Below are positions 34,099-43,061 of a DNA stretch of 64,000 nucleotides, piece by piece; the stretch's first letter is position 1, and the number at the start of each line of letters is the position of its first letter. The stretch covers positions 62,001 through 126,000 of the forward strand of contig NZ_SOEY01000007.1 in NCBI RefSeq assembly GCF_004402535.1, read 5' to 3'. Made by a program: the position numbers and the translations under genes. The notes below the pieces were generated by a model. That model was not told the origin of the DNA. It ran no database searches and was given only the letters and a program-made list of their open reading frames with translations. The stretch comes from Cryobacterium glaciale (GTDB lineage: Bacteria > Actinomycetota > Actinomycetes > Actinomycetales > Microbacteriaceae).

Positions 34099-35214
34099 AT
34101 GAGATCCACGAATGAACCGACAGACGCAGAGGCGAATGCGACGAATAACGCATCGTTCCCGAGCACGCCTGCTCGTGTGGCGATGCCTGACTGGTATCAG
34201 ACGCTTCTCGATGCCATCACTCAACGTGTCAATGTAGGCCGACTTGGGGCGACGACTGCGGTGAATAGAGAGTTGGCGGCGACAAACTGGACCATTGGCT
34301 GGCTAATTCTGGACCGCCAGAGTGAGGAAGGGTGGGGCAGCGGCGTTATCGAACGGCTGTCGACCGATCTAAAGGCCGCCTTTCCGGGTTCCGGCGGATT
34401 CTCGCCCAGAAATTTGCGATACATGCGTACATTCGCTGCAGCATGGCCGAGTTATCCAATTCTGCAACGCGTTGCAGAATTGCCGTGGCGCCATCAGATT
34501 GTCCTAGTCGAGAAGCTGGATGATCCAGATATTCGCCTCTGGTACGCGGCCGCTGCAGTCGAGTACGGGTGGTCCCGCGTCATCCTGGCGCATCAAATTG
34601 ACGCGCGACTGATCGAGCGCGAAGGAAAGGCAATCACAAACTTCGCGGCGACACTTCCGCCAGCAGACTCGGACATGGCCCAGCAGGCGACCAAAGATCC
34701 TTATGTCTTCGATTTTCTCGCGATGACCGACCGGCGCAACGAGCGTGAACTTGAAACGCAGTTGGTGACGCACGTGCAGAAATTTCTGGTGGAGCTCGGC
34801 CAGGGTTTCGCATTCGTTGGAGAGCAAGTGCGTTTGCAGGTCGGCGGCGACGAGTTCTTTGCCGACCTCCTCTTTTACCACCTGCAGTTGCGTTGCTACG
34901 TCGTCGTCGAGTTGAAGTCAACGGCCTTTAGCCCCGGCTTCGTTGGGCAGCTCGGCATGTATATGGCCGCCGTCGACGATCTCCTTGCCCACCCCGACGA
35001 CAAGCCAACCATTGGGCTGTTGCTCTGCAAGACAAAGAACAATGTCGTGGCCGAGTACGCGCTCCGAAGCTCATCGATGCCCATTGGAGTGGCCGAGTGG
35101 AAGGATGCCATCACGGACTCCCTGCCGGAAGAATTCGCCTCCAGCCTGCCCACAATCGAGACGATCGAAGCCGAGCTCGCCGGTGAAGAGATTTCCCCGG
35201 ACGCCCACGATTGA
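34099..35214 (+). CDS. YhcG/DUF1016 PD-(D/E)XK nuclease
   Basis: A 371-residue protein of the DUF1016 (YhcG) family. The N-terminal helical domain (about residues 30-190: TTAVNRELAATNWTIGWLI, SPRNLRYMRTFAAAWP, ELPWRHQIVLVEKL) precedes a PD-(D/E)XK nuclease core near residues 245-290: DEFFADLLFYHLQLRCYVVVELK, with catalytic Asp, Glu-x-Lys in order. YhcG proteins are commonly found next to type I restriction genes and may act on foreign or branched DNA; their role is not established. GAGGAG at 34,085-34,090 supports the ATG. The gene lies between hsdS and hsdR. Confidence 0.9.
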   Translation: MRSTNEPTDAEANATNNASFPSTPARVAMPDWYQTLLDAITQRVNVGRLGATTAVNRELAATNWTIGWLILDRQSEEGWGSGVIERLSTDLKAAFPGSGGFSPRNLRYMRTFAAAWPSYPILQRVAELPWRHQIVLVEKLDDPDIRLWYAAAAVEYGWSRVILAHQIDARLIEREGKAITNFAATLPPADSDMAQQATKDPYVFDFLAMTDRRNERELETQLVTHVQKFLVELGQGFAFVGEQVRLQVGGDEFFADLLFYHLQLRCYVVVELKSTAFSPGFVGQLGMYMAAVDDLLAHPDDKPTIGLLLCKTKNNVVAEYALRSSSMPIGVAEWKDAITDSLPEEFASSLPTIETIEAELAGEEISPDAHD

Positions 35215-35371
35215 ACAAACCACTAAAAATGACCACCCGACTGGCCTGTGTCTTGTGGGAACGCAGCCGGTCATAGTCAGAGTTTGATCTCTGGTCAGAA
35301 TAAGCGACGGAGCTTGGAGTTGTTTCGTTAAGATCAGATGATGCGCCATGCGCAAGAAAGTTGGGGGGATC

Positions 35372-36349
35372 ATGGCTTATGTACTTACTAACCGACTCGT
35401 CGTCGGTGTCGCATCGAGCGCGCTTTTTGACCTGAGCGAATCGGATGCCATATTTCGCGCGGAGGGGGAAGAACCGTATCGAACTTATCAAGATGCCAAC
35501 ATAGATACTCAGCTTCTTCCCGGGGTGGCTTTCCCATTCATTCAGAGACTACTGGGGCTGAACGACCTGAGTCCGATAGGCGACCCCTTGGTCGAAGTGA
35601 TAGTCCTTTCGAAAAACGACCCAACTACTGGACTTCGAGTCATGCGATCCATCGAATCCCACGGGCTGTCCATTACTCGCGCAGTTTTCACGCAGGGCAA
35701 GTCGCCCTACGAGTACATCGGTGCATTCGAGATGTCCCTCTTTCTGTCCGCAGATGAACGTGACGTAAGAAAGGCTGTCGAACTCGGGTTTCCGGCCGGC
35801 CGTGTGATGCCTTCTGATTTGAGCTACGCCGAGGATGGTGGCGAAGTGCGCGTGGCGTTCGACTTTGACGGTGTCTTGGCCGACGACGAATCTGAAAGAA
35901 TTTTTCAGGGCCCTGGCGGGTTGAAAGGATTTCAGGATCATGAAGTCTTCAACCTTGATCGATCTCTTAGCGCGGGACCGTTACGCGAGCTTCTGAAGGA
36001 TCTACACATGATCCAGAATCTAGAAAAGATCAAGAAGCTGGAGCAACCTCAATATCAGCCACGGGTGCGAATCTCAATTGTCACGGCCCGAAATGCGCCC
36101 GCACATGAACGCGCCGTGAGAACACTCAGCGCCTGGGGAATAACGGTAAACGACGCCTTTTTCCTTGGCGGTATTTCCAAAGGCTCCGTCCTTAAAGTTC
36201 TACGTCCGCATATCTTCTTTGATGACCAGGAAGGCCATCTCACTGCCACGGCAGAATTTGTTGCAAGTGTGCACGTCCCGTATGGCATCGCAAATGAGTC
36301 ACCACAGGGCACGGCAATTTCGCTCGACATATTGGAAACCGTGGCATGA
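35372..36349 (+). CDS. cytosolic-type (cN-I) 5'-nucleotidase
   Basis: A 325-residue protein matching the cN-I family of 5'-nucleotidases, enzymes that dephosphorylate AMP and other nucleoside monophosphates. Recognisable blocks are SSALFDLSESDAIF, PGVAFPFIQRLL, then VRVAFDFDGVLADDESERIF near residue 160 (HAD nucleophile DFD), RISIVTARNAPAHERAVRTL near 235 and PHIFFDDQEGH near 280. Bacterial members are rare; this one sits inside a type I restriction operon just before hsdR, which suggests nucleotide depletion or signalling in defence. GGGGGG at 35,363-35,368 favours the ATG at 35,372 over 35,348. Confidence 0.85.
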   Translation: MAYVLTNRLVVGVASSALFDLSESDAIFRAEGEEPYRTYQDANIDTQLLPGVAFPFIQRLLGLNDLSPIGDPLVEVIVLSKNDPTTGLRVMRSIESHGLSITRAVFTQGKSPYEYIGAFEMSLFLSADERDVRKAVELGFPAGRVMPSDLSYAEDGGEVRVAFDFDGVLADDESERIFQGPGGLKGFQDHEVFNLDRSLSAGPLRELLKDLHMIQNLEKIKKLEQPQYQPRVRISIVTARNAPAHERAVRTLSAWGITVNDAFFLGGISKGSVLKVLRPHIFFDDQEGHLTATAEFVASVHVPYGIANESPQGTAISLDILETVA

Positions 36350-36382
36350 CAAATCAGCGTCGCCGCAGTTGAGGGGTAGGCA

Positions 36383-39300
36383 ATGACGATCACGACATCG
36401 AGTCCACCACAGGGGCTGTCCGAAGCAGCGTGGGAGAACTTCGCGCTCGATCAGCTGGGGGAGCCGCTGGGCTGGCTGCCGCTGCCCGGTGAGAAGATCG
36501 CGCCGGGCACGGGGGAGCGCGAGTCGTGGAGTGAGCTGCTCATTCGCCCGCGCCTGCTCGAGGCGCTGCGCAACCTGAACCCGACGGTTCCGGTGGAGTA
36601 CCTGCGGCAGGCGCTCGCCGAGTTGACCGCCCCCAAGTCGATGGACGCCATCACCGAGAACCAGCGCATGCACGAGTACTTCGTGCATGGCTTTCCGTTC
36701 ACCTATTTGGATGCCAGCGGGGCCGAGGTGAGCCCCAGCATCCGCTTGATCAGTTCTGACCCGGCGCAGAACGACTGGTTGGCCGTGAACCAGGTCACCC
36801 TGCGCCAGGGCGACTACCTGCGCCGGTTCGACATCGTGCTGTACTGCAACGGCATGCCGGTGAGCATCATCGAGCTGAAGAAGGCGGGCAGTGAGCGGGC
36901 AACCGTGGCCGCCGCGCACGCCCAGTTGCAGACCTACCTGCGTGAGTTTCCGCTGGCGTTTCGGTTCTGCGTGTTCACGCTGGCCTCCGACGGGCAGTCG
37001 GCGTCGTATGGCACGCCGTTCACTCCGCTCAACCATTTTTCGCCGTGGAACGTCGACGAGGACGGTAAGCCGGTTCCACCCGGCTCGACCACGGGCGACG
37101 GCGACGCGGTCACCGGGCTCGACACCGCGCTGGCCGGGCTGTACGACCAGGAGAGGTTTCTGCAGCTGCTGACCTATTTCACCGCGTTCGATGAGGGTGA
37201 TGATGGTCTCACCAAGCGCATCGCCAAGCCGCACCAGTTTTTCGCGGTGAACAAGGCGGTCGCGAGCACCGTGCAGGCCGTCGCGAGCAATGGCAAGGCG
37301 GGGGTGGTCTGGCACACGCAGGGGTCGGGCAAGTCCATGGAGATGGAGTTGTACACCAACCTGGTGACGCTGGATCCGAAGCTGAAGAACCCGACCGTGG
37401 TCGTGATCACCGACCGCAAGGAGCTCGACGGGCAGCTGTTCTCGTCGTTTGATCGCAGCCTGCTGCTGCCGGGCAAGCCGGAGCAGATCCTCCGGCGTTC
37501 CGACCTGCGGCAGAAGCTGACTGAGCGCAACACCGGCGGAATCTTCTTCACCACGCTGCAGAAATTCGGAATCAGTCAGGCCGAGAAGCATGCCGGGCTG
37601 GAGCATCCGCTTCTGTCGGACCGGCGCAATATCATCGTGATCGTCGATGAGGCGCACCGCAGCCACTACGACGACCTCGACGGGTATGCCCGCCACCTGC
37701 GCGACGCCCTGCCGCACGCGACGCTGATCGCGTTCACCGGCACGCCCATCTCGTTCGACGACCGCAACACGCAGGACGTGTTCGGTGACTACATCGACGT
37801 GTACGACCTGTCGCGCGCGGTCGACGAGGGCGCGACCGTGCCGGTGTACTTCGAGCCGCGGCTGATCAAGGTGTCACTCGCAGCCGATGTCACCGAAGAG
37901 ATGCTCGACGACGCGGCCGACGACGCCACCCAGGGACTCGACGAAACCGAGCGCGCCCGCATCGAACAGAGCGTGGCCGTGGTCAACGCGGTCTATGGCG
38001 CGCCCGAACGCATCGCGGCCCTGGCTTTGGATATCGTGGAGCACTGGGAGAACCGCAGCAAGCGCATGCATAAGTTCATCGCGGCACCGGGCAAGGCCAT
38101 GATCGTCGGCGGTACACGGGAAATCTGCGCGCTGCTGTACGAGGCAATCGTGGCGTTGCGGCCCGAGTGGCATTCCGCTGCGGTCGATCAGGGTGTCATC
38201 AAGGTCGTCTACTCTGGGGTTGCGACGGACCAGCCGCCGGTCAGCCTTCACGTGCGCCGCACCTCGCAGAACGATGCGATCAAGGCCCGGCTAAAGAACG
38301 TCGACGACCCGCTCGAACTCGTGATCGTGAAAGACATGATGCTCACCGGCTTCGACTCACCGCCCCTGCACACCCTCTACCTCGACCGCCCGCTCAAAGG
38401 TGCGCTGCTCATGCAGACGCTCGCACGGGTGAACCGCACCTTTCGCGGCAAAGAAGACGGGCTGCTCGTGGCCTACGCGCCGCTCGCCGAAAACCTCGCC
38501 AAGGCGCTCGCCGAATACACAGCGGATGACCAGACCGGCAAGCCGCTCGGCCGCAACATCGCCGAAGTGGTCGCCCTCACCGAGACGCTGGTCGAGACCC
38601 TGCGCGGTCTCCTGGCCGGGTGCGACTGGAAGGCCGTGCTGCACAAGGCCGGACCGAAGGCCTATCTGAATGCGGTGACCGGGGCTACTGAATTTCTGCG
38701 GGCACCTGGCACGCGCGGCAACCAGATCGTGGAGGGTGAAGAGACGCTGGGCGTGAAGTACCGCCGGTATTCGGGGCAGCTCTCACGGGCTTGGGCGCTG
38801 TGCTCGGGATCGGACAATATCGCCGAGTTGCGCCCCGAAGTGAAGTTCTATGAGGAAGTCCGCGTCTGGATGGCCAAGTGGGACGCCAACGAGCGGCAGT
38901 CCCGTGGTGAGCCGATTCCGGAGGAGATTCAGCGGCTCTTGGGGGAGCTGATCTCGTCCGCCACGTCGTCGGGTGAGGTTCTCGACATCTACGAGGCCGC
39001 CGGCATGCCCAAGCCGTCGCTCAGTGATCTGACACCAGAGTTCGTGGCCAAGACGCAGCAGGCGCGCAACCCGCATCTGGCGATTGAAGCGTTGCGCAAG
39101 TTGCTGACCGAGGAGGCCGTGGCATCCACTCGAAACAACATGGTGCGGCAGAGGGCGTTCTCGGAGCGCATCACCGAGCTGATGAACAAGTACACCAACC
39201 AGCAGTTGACTTCAGCCGAGGTGATCGCCGCGCTCGTGGAGATGTCGCGGGAGGTCGCCGCCGAGTCGCAGCGTGGTTTGCACTTCAAGCCGGCGCTGAC

Positions 39301-39595
39301 CAGCGATGAGCTGGCATTCTTTGACGCGGTGGCCCAGAACGAGTCCGCAGTGGATCTGCAGGGCGAGGGCAAGCTGGCCGACATCGCGCGCGGCCTCGTG
39401 CAGGTGATGCGCCGCGACGTGCGCACCGACTGGACCGTGCGCCACGACGTGCGCGCCAAGCTGCGCTCATCGATCAAGCGGTTACTCGTCGTGAACGGCT
39501 ACCCGCCCGACCAGCAGCCCGCTGCGATCAAACTCGTGATGGAGCAAATGGAGTCGATGGCGCTGCGCTTCGCCGGAGAGCGCGCGCACGCCTAG
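36383..39595 (+). CDS. hsdR: type I restriction-modification system, endonuclease subunit
   Basis: A 1070-residue translocase-nuclease. The N-terminal PD-(D/E)XK domain has FDIVLYCNGMPVSIIELKKAG near residues 149-170. The superfamily 2 helicase motor follows: Walker A HTQGSGKSMEM near 310, DEAH box VDEAHRSHYDDLDGYARHL near 421, motif III LIAFTGTPI, and later motif VI QTLARVNRTFRGK. The C-terminal helical domain that contacts HsdM is present. Length is typical. The ATG is preceded by GAGGGG. It completes the operon begun at 28,946. Confidence 0.95.
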   Translation: MTITTSSPPQGLSEAAWENFALDQLGEPLGWLPLPGEKIAPGTGERESWSELLIRPRLLEALRNLNPTVPVEYLRQALAELTAPKSMDAITENQRMHEYFVHGFPFTYLDASGAEVSPSIRLISSDPAQNDWLAVNQVTLRQGDYLRRFDIVLYCNGMPVSIIELKKAGSERATVAAAHAQLQTYLREFPLAFRFCVFTLASDGQSASYGTPFTPLNHFSPWNVDEDGKPVPPGSTTGDGDAVTGLDTALAGLYDQERFLQLLTYFTAFDEGDDGLTKRIAKPHQFFAVNKAVASTVQAVASNGKAGVVWHTQGSGKSMEMELYTNLVTLDPKLKNPTVVVITDRKELDGQLFSSFDRSLLLPGKPEQILRRSDLRQKLTERNTGGIFFTTLQKFGISQAEKHAGLEHPLLSDRRNIIVIVDEAHRSHYDDLDGYARHLRDALPHATLIAFTGTPISFDDRNTQDVFGDYIDVYDLSRAVDEGATVPVYFEPRLIKVSLAADVTEEMLDDAADDATQGLDETERARIEQSVAVVNAVYGAPERIAALALDIVEHWENRSKRMHKFIAAPGKAMIVGGTREICALLYEAIVALRPEWHSAAVDQGVIKVVYSGVATDQPPVSLHVRRTSQNDAIKARLKNVDDPLELVIVKDMMLTGFDSPPLHTLYLDRPLKGALLMQTLARVNRTFRGKEDGLLVAYAPLAENLAKALAEYTADDQTGKPLGRNIAEVVALTETLVETLRGLLAGCDWKAVLHKAGPKAYLNAVTGATEFLRAPGTRGNQIVEGEETLGVKYRRYSGQLSRAWALCSGSDNIAELRPEVKFYEEVRVWMAKWDANERQSRGEPIPEEIQRLLGELISSATSSGEVLDIYEAAGMPKPSLSDLTPEFVAKTQQARNPHLAIEALRKLLTEEAVASTRNNMVRQRAFSERITELMNKYTNQQLTSAEVIAALVEMSREVAAESQRGLHFKPALTSDELAFFDAVAQNESAVDLQGEGKLADIARGLVQVMRRDVRTDWTVRHDVRAKLRSSIKRLLVVNGYPPDQQPAAIKLVMEQMESMALRFAGERAHA

Positions 39596-40297
39596 ATGGC
39601 ATCGGGTCTCGGCAGGGGCACCCGAGAGACGGAGCACTTCACACGGGGGAGGGTAGGAGACCCCCCTTGAAAGCAGACCAGATTGTTTGCGGTGCGGCAC
39701 TGAATAAAGCGATACGAATAGGAAATGGAACGCAATGGCAGGCATCGTGCGTGTAGATGGTGAGTCGGCATGTCGACCGACGAACCCGAATAAAACGGTG
39801 CTCCTAAAGAGCCTGGCGCCACGTTTTGAGGGAGATAAGCATCAGTTTTACGGCTCTCCTGACGTAACCGTGGGTCCGTTGGGAGAGCCTCTCTTTCTTT
39901 GAATTGGTGGAGGTGGCGCGACTACTCGCTGGAAGCGACGAGGTCTCCGGTCTCGGCGGCGACGCGTGTCCGCTCTCGTCTTCCATGGCCACTCGCGCTT
40001 TGACACCGTTCGGCTTGACGTGGTCGCAGTCCGGCCCGAGCAGAGAGGGGAGCGTAGAGGAAAATGAAGACCAGCGGTGGGCAGTGCTGTTGACTCTGCG
40101 GCGCGTCCCCCGGGCAGGATCACACCGAAGTCTTCTGACACCGAAAGAAGCTGACCGCCGCGTGGTCCCGGCTTGGAACGCGAGGAGCGCGGTCATGTCG
40201 GCGAGGTGCTGTCCTTAAGACGCGAATTCCGGTTCGACTCTTCCCTGAGCGTGTCGGGGGACGGGAGGGGATGGTCGGCAGCGGTCGGCATGCCGGA
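39596..40297. other. 700-base gap after hsdR, no convincing gene
   Basis: Short open frames exist on both strands, but none shows a ribosome site, a recognisable motif or protein-like composition. The sequence is mixed in base content. Remnants of a lost gene are possible but cannot be identified. Confidence 0.45.
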
Positions 40298-40939
40298 TCA
40301 ACTCCATTCAATGATGCGGTTGGCGTGGATCTTCGTCGTCTCGATATACCGTGCGTTGGCCTCATCGGGGCCTTCCGCCCATGCTGTCGCAGCTTCCAGG
40401 TCCTTCCCAAAGGCGACGTGGCGTTCGATGAGGCGACCGATCCGAACTTCTCGGGGGGTGTCGACGAACCAGGTTTCGGACAGGAACTCCCGGACGCGGT
40501 TCCAGGGGTCTATGTCGGAGAGGAGGTAGTTGCCCTCCGTGATGACGAACGCTACCGACTTGGGGATAGCGATCGATGCTCCGATGGCCTCCTCAAGACC
40601 CCGCCGATAGCTGGGCGCATACACGACCGGCTCGTCCCGCTCCTTGAGGCGTCGCAGCAGAGACAGGTAGCCGCCAGCGTCGAAGGTGTCGATCGCACCC
40701 TTCCTAGATTGCAGGGGTGTGCCCTCGATGATGGTGTTCGCGAGGTGGAAACCGTCCATGGGCACGACAACGCATTCGTCGTTGCCGAGTTGATCGGCCA
40801 GATACTGGGCGAATGTGCTTTTACCTGTTCCGGGTGCCCCGACGATGCCGATGAGCTGGCGGGCTCCGGATTCCCGCGCTGTCCGGCGCAGTGTCTCAAG
40901 TAGTGGCGCTACGGATGCTGGGGCGACGATTGCCGGCAT
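40298..40939 (-). CDS. P-loop nucleoside/sugar kinase of the uridine kinase/PanK-like family
   Basis: A 213-residue kinase with Walker A GIVGAPGTGKSTFAQYLAD near residue 30, the substrate motif VVPMDGFHLAN near 55, and RKGAIDTFDAGGYLSLLRRL. This family includes uridine kinase and kinases of unclear specificity found in sugar operons. As the last gene of a sugar ABC-transport operon it probably phosphorylates the imported sugar or nucleoside. The start overlaps the stop of the permease gene upstream (ATGA). The last residues (IIEWS) precede the stop at 40,298. Confidence 0.82.
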   Translation of the reverse strand: MPAIVAPASVAPLLETLRRTARESGARQLIGIVGAPGTGKSTFAQYLADQLGNDECVVVPMDGFHLANTIIEGTPLQSRKGAIDTFDAGGYLSLLRRLKERDEPVVYAPSYRRGLEEAIGASIAIPKSVAFVITEGNYLLSDIDPWNRVREFLSETWFVDTPREVRIGRLIERHVAFGKDLEAATAWAEGPDEANARYIETTKIHANRIIEWS

Positions 40940-42036
40940 CAGCCCATCACCCGGTAGCGTCGGTTGGTGTATCCATTGAGCAGGGCCGCGAACACGAGGA
41001 TGACGCCGAGGGCGAGGGACTGCAGCTGGGATCCAACGTTGCCGACGAAGAGCAGCAGGATGCCAGCGTTCAGCCAGATGATCAGGACCGTAGCGACTAC
41101 GACGCCCGATACGCGTCCGATACCGCCGGTGATTGCGACGCCGGCGAGTACCGCGATGGTGATCGATGGCAGGGCCATTCCGCTTCCAGAATCGCCGGCA
41201 TCGGGACGAGCGGATGCGAACTGCGAGACCGTGACCACCGCGACCAGTCCCGAGATGGCTCCGGATACGGTGTAGGCGATCGCACGGGAGGCGGCGACGT
41301 TCACGCCGGACCAGAGAGCGGCAATGTCGTTCGTTCCGATGGCGAACAGGCGGCGGCCGTAGGGTGCTCGGTTGAGCAGGAACCACACCACGACGACGGT
41401 GGGGAGGAGGAACAGGACGACGCCGAGCGGAACGTTGGGAAGATATTGGCCGATCAGGGGTATCTCGACGGAGTTTGATAGCGAGTAGAGGTCCTGAATC
41501 GGCTTGGTGCTGATCGGCTGCTGGTTGTTGATAACGATCGCTAGTGACCGAAAAACGTAGTACGTGGCCAGGGTGGCGATAAGGGGTGGGAATCCGAGGT
41601 ATGCGACCATGACGCCGTTAACAGCGCCGAGGACGGCACCGACGGCGATGGCGCCGATGACGGACGCTAGTAGGGGGAGTCCCCAAACGCCGTAGAAGAA
41701 GCCGAAGACCATGCCGACCAGAGAGACGATGGCCCCGACGGACAGGTCGATGCCGCCACGCCCGGAGACGATCACGACGAGCTGGGCAAGTCCGAGCATT
41801 ACCAGTGGGACCGCATTGATGAGGCTCGAGGACAGATAATCGGAATTGTACGACCCCGCCAGGAAGCCCGCAGCGTCGAGTGCCGACATGATGACGACGA
41901 CGAGCACAACGAGGATGGCCAGCAGCATAACGCGCTGTGTGAGTATTGCCTTTACGAGCCGTTGAACCTGAGTCTGTCCAGAGTCGGGACTGGGCTTCGT
42001 GTCCGGAGTTGGTGCCGGAATCTTGATGGAAGTCAT
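40939..42036 (-). CDS. sugar ABC transporter permease (RbsC-like), second
   Basis: A 365-residue polytopic permease of the carbohydrate-uptake-2 class. The BPD-2 type domain is recognised by SGRGGIDLSVGAIVSLVGMVFGF and LGAVNGVMVAYLGFPPLIATLATYYVFRSLAI. About nine helices are visible. It overlaps the other permease by four bases and the kinase by three. Two different permeases probably form the heterodimeric channel. Confidence 0.93.
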   Translation of the reverse strand: MTSIKIPAPTPDTKPSPDSGQTQVQRLVKAILTQRVMLLAILVVLVVVIMSALDAAGFLAGSYNSDYLSSSLINAVPLVMLGLAQLVVIVSGRGGIDLSVGAIVSLVGMVFGFFYGVWGLPLLASVIGAIAVGAVLGAVNGVMVAYLGFPPLIATLATYYVFRSLAIVINNQQPISTKPIQDLYSLSNSVEIPLIGQYLPNVPLGVVLFLLPTVVVVWFLLNRAPYGRRLFAIGTNDIAALWSGVNVAASRAIAYTVSGAISGLVAVVTVSQFASARPDAGDSGSGMALPSITIAVLAGVAITGGIGRVSGVVVATVLIIWLNAGILLLFVGNVGSQLQSLALGVILVFAALLNGYTNRRYRVMG

Positions 42037-43061
42037 GCTCGCCTCCTTGCGCGCGCCCGAAGCAGATCGGTTCCGACCGCGACCATGATGAATAGTCCGA
42101 CGAACAGGTCGCCGAGTTGCGAGGGAAGACCCAGCTGGGTCACTCCGGAGGCGACGGTCTGGACCAGAATTGCGCCGAGGATGGTGCCGAGGACCCCGCC
42201 GCGTCCGCCCAGTACTGAGGTGCCGCCGATGACGACGGCGGCGATCGTGGCCAGCGACAGGCCCGTACCGACGGTTTGGTCGAGGTTTTGGGTGCCGTTG
42301 GCGAGGATCATGCAGGAGGCGAGGCCGACCAGCAGTCCGGTCACGGTATAGGCGAGTACTGCGCGACGATCCACCTTGATCCCGGTCAGTCGTGCGGCGG
42401 GACCGTCACTGCCGATCGCGTAGAAGTGGCGCCCTCCCGCGACGTAGCGCAGGTAGTACCAGGCAGCTGCTGCGATGAAAATCATGACAAGAAATGAGAC
42501 GGGGATGCCGAGGAACCGTCCGTTGATGCCCTTGCCGAGAACAGCGAGGGTGGGTGGAATGCCGGTGACGGTCTGCGAGTCGAAGATTCGCAGGCCGATG
42601 AAGAGGAAAATATTCGACGTTGCGAACGTAATGATGATCGGGTGCACACGCCCGACAGCGATCAACACACCGTTCAACAATCCGAGGAGCCCGCCGACCA
42701 GCATGGCGGCGGCGATCGTGACGATCAGCGGGGTGTCGAACACTACCATCAGTTTCGCGGCGACCACGGCGCAGACCAGGACCATGCTGCCGACGGAGAC
42801 GTCGATGCCACCGGAGATCATGATGATGGTCTGGCCGATGGCGATGATCGCGATGGGGGCGATGTTCGACAGGAGCGGCTGCAGCGATCCGGCGGACAGG
42901 AATGCCGGGGTTGTGAGGCCCAGCAGTACCCACAGCGCAACGATCGCCCCGACGAGCACGACTTCCTGACCGGACACGGCGGCAGGTAGCTGCCGGATCC
43001 GATTGCGCCGCGGTGTGGAGGTTTCGCTGCCACGGGGTGAGAGCGCGCTAGCGGTTCTCAT
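42033..43061 (-). CDS. sugar ABC transporter permease (RbsC-like), first
   Basis: A 342-residue permease of the same class as its downstream partner, with IMISGGIDVSVGSMVLVCAVVAAKL and LLGLLNGVLIAVGRVHPIIITFATSNIFLF. The ATG at 43,061 lies 14 bases inside the ATPase gene, which indicates coupled translation; longer frames upstream are internal to the ATPase gene in another phase and were rejected. Confidence 0.92.
   Translation of the reverse strand: MRTASALSPRGSETSTPRRNRIRQLPAAVSGQEVVLVGAIVALWVLLGLTTPAFLSAGSLQPLLSNIAPIAIIAIGQTIIMISGGIDVSVGSMVLVCAVVAAKLMVVFDTPLIVTIAAAMLVGGLLGLLNGVLIAVGRVHPIIITFATSNIFLFIGLRIFDSQTVTGIPPTLAVLGKGINGRFLGIPVSFLVMIFIAAAAWYYLRYVAGGRHFYAIGSDGPAARLTGIKVDRRAVLAYTVTGLLVGLASCMILANGTQNLDQTVGTGLSLATIAAVVIGGTSVLGGRGGVLGTILGAILVQTVASGVTQLGLPSQLGDLFVGLFIMVAVGTDLLRARARRRA

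Noticed and set aside
33763-34224. Minus-strand frame across the hsdS-yhcG gap
   Set aside because: It overlaps the starts and ends of well-supported genes, has no ribosome site and shows no family pattern. It is probably a shadow frame.
39596-40297. Possible reverse transcriptase, retron or intron sequence after hsdR
   Set aside because: No YxDD motif, maturase pattern or convincing catalytic RNA core could be seen. The reading frames are low-complexity.
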